From: Gnetum montanum
Lineage: Eukaryota; Streptophyta; Gnetopsida; Gnetales; Gnetaceae
Assembly (NCBI GenBank): GCA_015680685.1
Contig: MNCI01018183.1
Location: 64,001-84,989, forward strand
Reading direction: 5' to 3'
Length of the DNA stretch: 20,989 nt
The notes under the pieces are model-generated. The model searched no databases. It was not told the DNA's origin and worked only from the letters and a program-made list of their open reading frames with translations. The position numbers were made by a program, and so were the translations under genes. Below are positions 1 through 8,819 of this stretch, one piece after another. Each line of letters starts with the position of its first letter. Position 1 is the first letter of the stretch.

Positions 1-780
1 TCTACTTGCAGCTTGGATGCTAACTTATACTTCATCATCTGATGTCAAGATGTGGCAAGAGTGTGGTGGACCACATCATTTGAGTAGTGTGTTATTCCTT
101 CCCTTTTACACAACTTACAAATGAGACATGGAATGAGTGGTTCCATTCTTCCCTATTCATTTTCCTTTAAGAAATTATTAATCTCTAGGAAAATGAGTTG
201 GGAAAGGTTGACTATGAATTTTTTTCTTGGATTAGTGCATGCTTGTGCAAAGAAAGTGATCACTTTATTAGGCCTCACCATTGGCTTAGGGTGATAGTCC
301 ACAATTTTAAAGTACATCTTTTTCACCTTTGTGAGGGCATCATATTATTTGCAATCCACCCCATAGCACTATTGTACCTACTCATTCTTCACTTCTAGAT
401 TTTCCTACATAGAAATTTCCAACAAATTTGGCTCTATGTTGGGTAAATTGAGGGCCTTTGGTATAGCTTTGATAGAATAGGAGATGATGTCTTTTATTTT
501 CACTGACACATCTCCGTATTAGTTGTTCTAGAATGGGTAAGTCTCTCCCACATATAATTTCTTGTTGTTAGAGAGAATGGGCCATAAGGAAGACCCCTAT
601 AGTTATGTTTAGACCTCCTATAGTGCAAGCTTTAAGAAAGGTCCAAATTTCAACTCTTGAAGGGTAGAACTTTGGATCTCCTTAGTTTTGATATGCTCCA
701 AATAGGCCTATGTGAGGATGACTTCCAAGCTAGGCCTTGGCCTATGAGCCTTGTCTTGTCTAGATTAGCATGTCTCTATG
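1..780 (-). pseudogene. Retrotransposon ORF3 (env-position) remnant, copy 1, truncated by window edge
   Basis: The minus strand encodes a broken protein homologous to ORF3 of element B (10993-12567). The two DNA segments align over almost the whole stretch: 1-780 matches about 11610-12385 in the same orientation. The clearest shared peptide is CLICKLCKREGI (about 81-130), against CLIHKLCKREGI in the other copy, followed by YSNDV. The frame is interrupted by several stops. The F/I-P-C-L-I-x-x-L-C signature resembles the conserved core of the plant retrotransposon-associated family often named 'putative plant transposon protein'; this family link is from memory and is an inference. The C-terminal part and any LTR lie left of the window. 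Homology stops just before an N at 796, so the upstream side may be a join rather than a natural boundary. Function unknown. Confidence 0.7.
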
Positions 781-1046
781 GATTGTTGAACTTAGNTCGG
801 TAGTCCACATTTGAAGGGTAGTTTGCAAGCACACCTTCGAACTTTGTTCCTTCCAAATTGTGGTTTGAAGGATCCACATCCTATACAATCTTCAAGCCCT
901 ACTCAAAAGTGTTGTTCTACAATGCCAACCACTCAACCCTAGAAGGTCTTGTTAAGCTTGGAATGTGGGTTCTAGGCTTCCACAAACTTTACAATCTTGA
1001 GCTCCACTTAGGAGTGTTGTGTGATAACACCAAATACACAATCTCG
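781..1046. other. Unassigned stretch with an internal imperfect duplication
   Basis: No convincing gene. An N lies at 796. A segment of about 32 bp at 884-916 (tacaatcttcaagccc...) recurs imperfectly at 990-1020 (tacaatcttgagctcc...), about 106 bp downstream, both ending in agtgttgt. A 63-codon open stretch at 858-1049 spans both copies but has no recognisable motif, so I do not call it coding. Confidence 0.4.
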
Positions 1047-1140
1047 TAGGATCCCAACAAGCTCAATCAAGATGCCTTCTCATAAGAAGTACNATAGGAT
1101 CCCAACAAGCTCAATCAAGATGCCTTCTCATAAGAAGTAC
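1047..1140. repeat. 46-bp perfect direct duplication around an N (probable assembly join)
   Basis: Positions 1047-1092 and 1095-1140 are identical 46-bp sequences separated by an N at 1093 and one base. A perfect duplication flanking a single N, in a region where real repeats are strongly diverged, is best explained as a contig overlap that was not merged. A second case of the same kind occurs at 9505-9611. Confidence 0.85.
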
Positions 1141-1410
1141 ATCAACCCAAAGGGTAACAAGGGAGAGAAACAATTACAAGGGATGAATGCAACTTATTTT
1201 GCTGATCCTTGTACTTTGAGGTACAACACACTTTACGATGAAAAAAATGATGATACAATGAAGAGTAACAAAGATCACAATGGTTGTACAATGATTACAT
1301 ATAAGCTTGTATATTTTTCAATGCATATGATGTCTTCTTATAGCTGTTGTATTTCCAAATCCATCATAGAACTTGTACAATGGCTACCCAATGATCACTA
1401 ATGGTAATGG
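1141..1410. other. Unassigned non-coding stretch
   Basis: No protein motif on either strand. The reading frame that crosses this stretch (1021-1401) passes through the duplicated assembly join and encodes nothing recognisable. It could be LTR or spacer sequence of a neighbouring element, but I cannot find a partner for it in the window. Confidence 0.35.
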
Positions 1411-1672
1411 AAGATGTCTTCTTCATGCTTGAGATATCTTTTTACATTTTCTTTCTATTCTAGGAAGACGTCTTTCTCTGGGAAAGACGTCTTTCTAAAA
1501 TCTTCATTTTGGAAACATGTATATGTTTGAGGGAAGACATCTTTCTAAAACTATCTTGCATTCTATGAAGATGTCTTTGCTTGATGGAAGACCTCTTTGC
1601 CTGAGGAAAGACATCTACTGTTTCTTGAAGATGTCTTTACTTGTGCATCCTCGAATTCTATCAAGATGTCGA
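1411..1672. repeat. Degenerate ~20-bp tandem array carrying the palindrome AAGACGTCTT
   Basis: Ten palindrome-related sites occur in about 260 bp. Two are intact AAGACGTCTT (1465-1474, 1484-1493). Three are AAGATGTCTT (1411, 1568, 1628) and one AAGACATCTT (1534). Others are GAGATATCTT (1431), AAGACCTCTT (1588), AAGACATCTA (1608) and AAGATGTCGA (1663). Several are spaced 19-20 bp apart (1411/1431, 1465/1484, 1568/1588/1608/1628), so this is a tandem minisatellite with a unit near GGAAGACGTCTTTCTCTG. Most variants are what CpG deamination of the central CG would produce (TG, CA or both). GACGTC is the ACGT-core C-box recognised by plant bZIP proteins; a regulatory role is only inference. Confidence 0.8.
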
Positions 1673-1866
1673 CTATTTCTCAGAGACAGCTTTCTTCAAC
1701 CTTCCTTTGCATGATGAATTTTAAAATACTTTTACAAGTAATTTAGAAGAATTTCATCATGTTCATTTTCATAGTAAAACTTAATTTTGAAACTTTTATG
1801 GAGTTTTCACTTGCAAAAGTCCATGTGTACCCACAAACCTTTCCATTATGACTCACTATTTCAAGC

Positions 1867-2634
1867 AATGATGAATGGTACTTGGAAGAAGTCTATTAAT
1901 TTTGGAAGAATAAATAGGATTATGCCACCATGAAAGTTGAGGAGGTTACAATGCCATGCTATATAGAAGCAATAGCAAAGGTACTAAACAAACCAAATTT
2001 CAAAGCCAATATAGCCTAGATATCTACAAGGTCTAACACAGATGTAAGAAATCTATGATTGCAGAGAGCATATAGAAGAATTAAGAAAGAATATAGCAAA
2101 TTATCCACTATTGAGAAAAGCTATTTTAAAATTGATACATACCATATATTCCTATCAAAAATCCTTAATCGAATTTCCACCTATGTTGTGAAAGGAAGTA
2201 TTATTTTGATGGGAAAATTCTATTCCAACATTGCTTATTTTCTATTTTTAGAGACACAGAGGAGATTCAAGAAGAAGAAGTCAAGGAAACCCACTTTTTC
2301 ATTCCCTTGTCTCATCATGAGATTGTGTTGACAAGCCCGAATTTTGGGCTACACCAATGATGTTCTTCAAAAAGCCCAAAATGCCTCATATGCTAAAATT
2401 TCTAAGCTAGTGCCACCAAAAAGGAATTAAGTTGAGAAACCAATAGGTACTAAGGCTATAGTAGGATCTACACTAGTGGCAAAAATTCTAGTTAAAAGAA
2501 CAAAATAAGTAGGGCCTAATGGATTGACTCTAATTGTAGATAAGCTAAGGCAAAGTGGTCCACCATCACAATCAAACTGTAGATCCTTAATGAGCCATTT
2601 TACACTATGTAGAACAATCAATAGGTTGGGATAG
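1867..2634 (+). pseudogene. Retrotransposon ORF3 (env-position) remnant, copy 3, plus strand
   Basis: One plus-strand frame (frame 1) can be followed for about 255 codons without an indel, broken only by stops. It aligns with element B ORF3: FWKNK (about 1900) against the F-x-N-N region of B, then AIAKVL (about 1965) against AIAKVL in B, then IST, then the hallmark FPCLIMRLC (2302-2328) against FPCLIHKLC, then YTNDV against YSNDV. The longest stop-free piece is 2059-2331. It is clearly more diverged from the other two copies than they are from each other and lies in opposite orientation, so it comes from a separate insertion or subfamily. Downstream the frame reads on in patches to about 3110. 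Function unknown; the family resembles the plant retrotransposon-associated ORF found downstream of integrase. Confidence 0.65.
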
Positions 2635-3128
2635 TAGGGAAGTCTTGAGTATGTATAAAGTTAGTGATAATCTCATATACCTAATATGTTAATAGCACTT
2701 GTAAGTGGTCAAGTAGCTTTGTAGGTGGGAGAGGATGATGATTGGGCATAGTAGATCTTAGGAAACACTACATCCTTCTAAGTAGTGGTAGAAATAAGAG
2801 AATGAGCCATAGTGGTGGTAATGCAACATCAAGATATAGCAGGAGAAGCATAAGTTATAACAAATTACATCAAAGAAACCTTTAATATTCCCATTGTACC
2901 ATTGGTTGATATTGCTGAAATAACACCAAAATTGCATGTTGTAGCCTTTGTAATCCCCATGCCATAAAACTCAAGGCTAAACTTCATTGTAAATGTAAAG
3001 GTTGCAACCCATGAGGTGCAATCTCACATAGTTTATACTTTTGGGGTAGAAAAATGCCTTATAAGTGGTCAAAGCCTCATTCCCCAAGTGAAAATGCCTA
3101 TATTTGGGCTGGGGGTGGGAGGGTTTAA
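2635..3128 (+). other. Possible ORF3 tail and purine-rich tract
   Basis: Between ORF3 copy 3 and the C run, a plus-strand frame at about 2811-3150 shows only scattered stops and may be the decayed ORF3 C-terminus, but it has no motif I recognise. A G-rich run at about 3108-3124 (gggctgggggtgggaggg) is the only polypurine-tract-like sequence near here; if it is one, an LTR would begin just after it. That assignment is weak. Confidence 0.3.
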
Positions 3129-3297
3129 AAATGCATTTTAGGATGACAAAATTGGCATTTTAATGGGTTTTATGGGGGGTATAACATTTTTCATGTTGGA
3201 GATACCTACTAGTGGGTATAACTCGCCTACACCTAGTTTTGGGATGTATGACATCAACCATGCTTGGGGTGCAGGGCATGGAGGAGGGGATTCATCC

Positions 3298-3298
<1 letters not shown>

Positions 3299-3338
<40 letters not shown>

Positions 3339-3339
3339 N
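3299..3339. repeat. Homopolymer of 40 C followed by N
   Basis: Positions 3299-3338 are an unbroken run of 40 C, ending at an N at 3339. The flank is also C-rich (tcatcctcc). The apparent polyproline and polyglycine reading frames across it are artefacts of the run. Its true length cannot be trusted. Confidence 0.9.
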
Positions 3340-4830
3340 AAAGATCCCAGCATTGCACCAACTCCAACATTGACCCTGCACATCAACGTTGCTTTTGGAA
3401 GGCCCAGCGTGGGTGGAAATACCCAATGAGGGTGAAATTTTAGTTTACTTTTTTTTAGTGAATGAAATGGCTTTGATGCCATGCAAGTATAACACTTACC
3501 ATACATAGTAGCTGTGCTAGATTTAAACACCCACCAGACTTGTATGTAGCCAAAATTTTATTAGCAATCAAGTAGAATTTGTAGCCAAATTTTTGGCCAA
3601 AAATCCTATAAAACCCAAACATCAAGACCATGAAAGGGTTTCACATTTTTTCATTTTTTAGGCATTTTTGAATTTGAGAGCTTTGAGCACACATAGAGCT
3701 TCTTGAATCCCTAATATGGAACCCATATCCATTGTTACCCCTATTATCCCCCCTTTAAGATTTGTGAGATTTTGGCATCAATGTTGAGCACCTAGGAACC
3801 AAAAATCCCAACATTGTCCACTTTTGTGGTCCAAATCCCTCACACCTCTCATCCCCCTACATCAACATTGGTGTAAAAGAAGCAAATATTCAAAAGCATT
3901 GGGAGTGGCAGAACCTCCAAATTGTGGAGTTAATTGTAGTAGTTTGAACAGACTCTGAACCACTGCTGAAGTGAACCCTCTTGCTATCATAGGCAATCAT
4001 GTACACATTCTTGTACCTTCTTTATTTTTTCTAAAATAACATTTATTGTTCCATTTGTCTATAAGTTTTATTCATCTATTTCATTTTGGCATAATTTATC
4101 CTCTAGATTTTTATTTTGCATTTTCATTTTCGTTATCTTGTTTTGCCCTTCTTAAGTCTTTGGGTGATCTACCAAACCATCCAAGACACCTCGAATCATA
4201 TTTTTCATGTAGGTCCTTGGGATCTAGGGTCTAAGCTCTTTTGCTATATTTTTTAGTTTCTCTAGCAATTGAGATTTTTGGTCATTATAGTTTTCTAGTG
4301 CTAGAAGGAGGGCCTTTGCCCAAATTTTGTGTTCAAACTTGTTGCCTATGTACCAATGTTGATTGCAACTAAAAAATTTTAAAATATTTAAAATATTTTA
4401 TGCATATTTTGTTAACCCATTTTTGGCTTCCAAAACCAATGTTGCAATCCATCCCCCTCTGCCACTAAAGCCCAACATGAGAGTTGCAGGTGTTTAGCTT
4501 TTTGGAATTTTCACGATAGTTGTTGTGAATTCCAAGGCCAACATTAGTTTTCTATCACAACCTTTACCCTCTCTTTTTACCAAATTTTATAGTGAGGCCA
4601 GTGTTGTTGGTTTCATCATCCAAATCCTCATCCCCCTTGCTATGAAACGTTTTCTAGCAAAAGCAATGTTGGCAACTTGCCAAAGCCATTTTTGTGGAAA
4701 GTCAAAGTTTCCACTTTAACTTTCTTAAGGTAAACCTCCACCCCCAATGTTGCTAAGAAAGGTGTAATATTTTTTCATCTTATCCCCTTTATTTCTCCTT
4801 TTCCTTCTTAGCATTGGTGTGGCTGCCAAT
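3340..4830. repeat. Non-coding field of dispersed CAACGTTG-derived octamers
   Basis: Nine exact octamers of one family occur: CAACATTG at 3365, 3809 and 3863; its reverse complement CAATGTTG at 3779, 4354, 4437, 4664 and 4745; and the presumed parent CAACGTTG at 3384. Near matches lie at 4539 and 4599. Many are flanked by cc/gg and by C-rich words such as catcccc. The two common forms are the two single-strand CpG-deamination products of the parent palindrome. Spacing of the later copies is roughly 58-83 bp, suggesting a degenerate longer tandem unit. No gene is visible. This may be LTR or leader sequence upstream of the gag at 5290. Confidence 0.6.
3607..3613 (+). promoter_or_regulatory. TATA-box-like site
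   Basis: TATAAAA sits in a non-coding region in the same orientation as, and about 1.7 kb upstream of, the gag remnant. It would suit an LTR promoter, but no LTR partner was found to confirm it, and such heptamers are common in AT-rich DNA. Confidence 0.25.
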
Positions 4831-5289
4831 TCAGTGTATTTTGGGTTTGATACCCACAATTTTCCTTTTTTAAGTAAAAGGGGTATACCCCCTTCAACAA
4901 TAGCTTACTATTTATATCATGCAACATGTTTTCACCCATTTTAACCTTTTTTATCATGATTAAAAATTCCATTTGCTATTTTTTTTTCAAACATCATTCT
5001 TCTATAACATTGTTGAGAAATTTTAAGCATTTTAATAATGTCTTTCAGCTAGTCATTTGTCCTACCTTTCAACTTCACCGACAACGGGTCCAACCAACAA
5101 GGTGTGAGGGTATACGACCCCAAAGACCTTGCTATGATTGAATGTAGATAGTCTTTAAGAATTAGGGAGCATAGTCCTAATTTCTTAGTTATAAATGAAT
5201 ACCATTGTAACTTCGTTTATGTTAAGATTTAGGTTGGCATGCTAATTTCTTGCATGAAAGCAAGATTCAAGAGGGAGTCTAAGCTTATA
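4831..5289. other. Putative leader upstream of gag, no feature resolved
   Basis: T-rich sequence (about 4920-5060) ending in a tttcag at about 5043-5048, which could be a splice acceptor, followed by a more GC-balanced stretch. I looked for a primer binding site for common plant priming tRNAs and did not recognise one. No coding motif. Confidence 0.3.
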
Positions 5290-7622
5290 TTATGTGATGG
5301 AAAGGAATATATTCCTTTCTCATATGACCAGATACCCCTCAATGAAACTCATATGTACATATTATCTCAATTAATTTAGATGGATGAAGTAAATGAGAAG
5401 GTTATCTTGGATGAGAAACAAGAGGAGGAGGATGAGTTCGAGGTAGAATCTGAACATGAAAACATCCTAGGTGGGATATTTTAATAAGCAACCCTCAAGG
5501 CCACATTGCCTACCTCCATTCCCCTTGTCTCCTTCATGGAACAAATGTCACAATCCTCTACCCCTTCTTACCTAATCATGTTTAGATCCACACCAGTCAT
5601 AGCCATGAACCAAATACAATCAATGTTGTAGTCCATCACTTTACACTTTTTCATGTTATTTGCCACCCAACCTAAGTCAATGCAAGCATCATCGGTGGTG
5701 GTCACCACCACCAATCCTCTAAGCACCTAGATGATAACCATCATGGGATCCCAACTAACCTAGGGGTCACATACCCCTTTTATCCCATTTATGTCCTAGA
5801 TACTAGCATAAACCTCATTTTCTTTATTTGGCCCATCCACTACCATGATGACACAACCTCTCATTTTGGTGTTGCAATTGATAGTGAGGTCCTAGGCCTT
5901 CCAAAAAATAACACAAACCTTTGTACAAACACCACAATCAACAAAAGCATCCCAAGGCCTATATCAAGCCTTTTATATGATCCAAGACTTGACCAAGGGA
6001 TTAAAGATGATCAAGGCCTCTACATCTAAGATTGTTAAGATTATGAAATTTTACTAGGATGATCCCCTCAGTCCTATGGTCCCACCTCTAACACTTCCTC
6101 ATGGTGTCCCCATCTCTCAATTTACAAAGTACAATGGTGAAGGTGATTTGAACACTCAGCTCATAACCTTCCAATCCAAGTGCTTATTGTTACAAGTTTG
6201 GCTACACATGATCATGAGAATATTCCCTATGTCCCTTATGGGAAAAGCACTTGGCTGGTACCATACCTTGACAAGAGGATTTATGCCCTCTCTTGAATAC
6301 TTGATTCTAAAATTCATTAACTACTTCAAGTACAACTTGGAGCCTAACACCACCCTTGACCAACTGATGAAGATCAAGTAGGGACCTCTTAAACTAGTGC
6401 AGAAGTTCATTGAATGATGGAATAGTTTGCTTAATGAGATATTGGAACCAATAGTCAAAACCCATATTTTGCCTATATTCAAGGGGATGGTTAATGATTT
6501 CATCAAGTGTAAACTATACTACCTTGACCCGCAGTCACTAAGTCAAGCCTTCTCTCAGACAAAGAACATAGAGGATGCTATAGAGGCTAGCCATGACCCT
6601 GCCTACATGGCATACAAGAACTAGCATACATGGAGAGACACTAAAAGGGGTAAGTAAAATAATGTGGTTGTGTTAATGGTAGCCAAAAAGACCAAGCTAA
6701 CTAATTAGAGGCCAAGAAAAAATCAATCTAAGGCCCTTGCTAACAACCAAAACAACCAACCTTCAACATCAAGGGCCACTGCATCGACTACCTCTAAACC
6801 TAATTTTGAGCAAAAGGACAAAACCAAGTACACTAGGCTACCTAGTGAGGATATTCCTGCTAATGAAGAATCCACCCATGTTGTGATGGTACCTTCTTCA
6901 CCTAGGAAGACAAAGTTAACATTGCTAGTGGTTTGAAATAGTGAAATCAAGGCTAGCCCCAAAAATGAAGAAGTAACCAAGGCTTCTCTTTTCATCAAGA
7001 TATGGGTAGGCTAGTACAAGGTGCATTGGATACATGTAGATGATGGGGCTTTCACAAATTTCATCCCATCACCATAGTTGAACATTTAGGATTGACAAAA
7101 CAAATACAACATATGACAACATTAGCTCTCAAGTCCTTTAAAGGATCACAAGTTGTTGTTCAGGGTTCTATCTCCTTAGATTTTGTGGTAGGGGAGAAAT
7201 TCCCCAAAACTAAATATTTCTTGGTGGTAAAAAAAACACCAAGATTTAACCTTATCCTAGGAAGACCTTGGATAGCTCAATTGTGAGTTGTATCTTCACC
7301 TATCCACCAAGGGATTTACCTTTCTTATGAGAAAGTTGAAATCATCATTCATGATGATAATGCAGTTTCCTTGACTATTAATGATGTGGATATAGAGTGA
7401 GGGTCTGAAGTGAAATTTTAGGAAGAAACTCCCAACCACAAAGCTAAGAAATCCAAGATAGTAGAGAAAGTTGAAAATGACAATGATGGGTTGAGAGATG
7501 TACTATGGGGAGAGCTCCCCTTTAACATTGTTAGTGAAGGGGATGTAGAGTACAAGTTTGTGAAAAATAGGCTATATACATTTCCTAATCTCTCAAATAT
7601 TAGGAGGCATTTGCACAAGTAA
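5290..7622 (+). pseudogene. Element A: Ty3/gypsy gag-protease remnant, no polymerase
   Basis: Plus frame 1 can be followed from about 5290 to about 7070 with no indel but many stops, mostly TAG. It contains an acidic stretch rich in E/D (about 5380-5460), low-complexity S/T/P/Q sequence, then a gag core: FTKYNGEGD (about 6121), LMGKALGWYHTL (about 6235), SLEYLILKFINYF (about 6290) and FIE-stop-WNSLLNEI (about 6410), where the TGA replaces a probable CGA. No CCHC zinc knuckle is visible. After a frameshift near 7070 the protease continues to 7622. VDDGAFTNFI (about 7037) is the active-site loop (D-D-G for the usual D-S/T-G) and LILGRPWI (about 7253) the closing motif. The protein ends at a TAA (7620-7622) about 110 residues after GRPWI. 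The GRPWI form and gag type recall the Tat/Ogre side of the family (inference). No reverse transcriptase follows on this strand. Confidence 0.85.
5694..5712. repeat. Perfect 9-bp inverted repeat with 1-nt centre
   Basis: GGTGGTGGT, C, ACCACCACC: a perfect self-complementary sequence inside the gag frame, where it encodes V-V-T-T-like residues. Probably a chance product of GGT/ACC codon runs. Confidence 0.6.
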
Positions 7623-8540
7623 TGTATACTCTTTATCCTTCCATCCTATGCTCTTGTGATCATGTAACTATATGTACCTATGGCCTGTTAGCCTAGATTT
7701 CCTTTGGTCTATTTATGACATTTCATTTGCTTTATGCTAAACTTTCTTTTGCATATATCATAGGAATTTATCTTTTATTTACATTTTATTTGGTAAAGCC
7801 TTTTCTTTCTCCTTTTTAGCATGATATAAACATGAAAACCTCATAAAAAATTTAAAACTAGAAAACCCATAAAAATTTTAGAACATAAAATAAAATAAAA
7901 AATTTCCTTTTAACTAGGGTCTACCATGGCCTAAAACTAGCAACAACACATAGCCCACCATGGCAAACCAATTAAATGACTCGGGCCTACCATGGCCTAA
8001 AATTGGCAACAACATATGGTTTGCTATGGCCTTAAATTGGCAATACAGCCTACTATGGCTTAAAATTGGCAAGCACATTTTTTACCTTATTCCAATTTTA
8101 GCCTACATCTGTATTGTTAGTCATCTTTAACATTATACCCAAGATAGCCAACGTAGCCATTTACAACATTAAAACCTTAAAACCATAAAGCCATGATAAA
8201 ACCATAATGGTAGAACAATATATATCCAAAACTAAAACCAAAACTTAAAATTTAAAATGTTTATAACATAAATAGTCATAGCCACATGATGTGGTAGAGT
8301 GTCCAAATAATAATAAATAATAACCATAAAACATCCATGACAAAGTCTTGGCTAACACTAGCCATCAATGTTGACATTAATAAAAATAAACATCATGCTA
8401 TCAATAATAAGGGAAACTAAAAATGGACAACTAGAGGATGCTAAGGGGCATCCAAAGAAGGGAATCGTGGGCCATCCCCACCCTCACCATCGAGGCCATG
8501 AATGACTCCTAGTACTTAAAACATAATAACATAAAGCCAA
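7623..8540. other. AT-rich non-coding tail after gag-protease
   Basis: No coding motif on either strand. The stretch is A/T-rich, with runs such as aaaataaaataaaaaattt near 7885, and contains the short degenerate tandem array at 7918-8075. It would correspond to the 3' untranslated part of element A, but no 3' LTR was recognised. Confidence 0.45.
7918..8075. repeat. Degenerate ~27-36-bp tandem repeat (ctaccatggcctaaaattggc)
   Basis: About five imperfect units built on C-C-A/T-ATGGC followed by taaaattggcaacaacat. Unit starts are near 7921, 7957, 7987, 8020 and 8049. Variable tandem arrays in the non-coding region downstream of the coding part are known in plant gypsy elements, which fits the position here. 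Confidence 0.65.
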
Positions 8541-8819
8541 TTAGTGACCAATAACAAACTTATAACTTAAAAAAACTATAATAAAATAAAAAATATAGCA
8601 AACGTATGAGGAATTAGGCTCGATGAACTCCAAGGAAAGATGTTGAAGACCAGTCTCTAAACAATGGAAACTTGGGTCTTCTATCATGTTGGCCCAGTCA
8701 ACATCACCAAGATTAATACTTGGGAGGAAGTTTGTCTCATTGATGCCCATCCATATGAGAATCTCCTATGACACCATAGCTATAGAGACCTCACCATAGC
8801 TATGACACCATGCCTCTTT
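8541..8819. other. Unassigned junction with small direct repeats
   Basis: Contains CACCATAGCTAT at 8772-8783 and again at 8792-8803, and TATGACACCAT at 8767 and 8801. A 69-codon minus-strand open frame (8541-8750) has no recognisable motif. The reverse transcriptase fragment of element C loses its similarity just to the right of these repeats, so this may be a breakpoint. Confidence 0.45.

Noticed and set aside
1021-1401. 126-codon plus-strand open frame
   Set aside because: It reads through a perfect 46-bp duplication around an N that is probably an assembly join, and the protein has no recognisable feature.
1411-1672. CRISPR-like array
   Set aside because: Units are about 20 bp, head-to-tail without unique spacers, and the context is eukaryotic retroelement DNA.
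2427-2621. 64-codon minus-strand frame
   Set aside because: Shadow of the plus-strand ORF3 copy 3 frame, which has protein-level homology to two other copies.
3400-3416. gcccagcgtgggtgg as a tRNA-Lys-type primer binding site
   Set aside because: It lacks the leading TGG and an adjacent LTR end in CA; the match is partial and probably fortuitous.
3138-3530. Polyglycine/polyproline proteins crossing the C run on both strands
   Set aside because: They exist only because of the C40 homopolymer next to an N; flanking residues show no conserved motif.
6321-6998. Minus-strand frames at 6321-6506 and 6723-6998
   Set aside because: Opposite-strand shadows of the gag frame; no motif.
5380-7070. Stop-codon reassignment (TAG read as sense), suggested by many in-frame TAG codons
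   Set aside because: TAA and TGA also occur, stops fall in a transposon remnant, other conserved residues are lost too, and C-to-T decay explains the pattern.
3600-7900. LTR pair bounding element A (comparing about 3990-4150 with 7640-7830)
   Set aside because: Both are T-rich, with similar short words, but no alignable stretch was found by eye.
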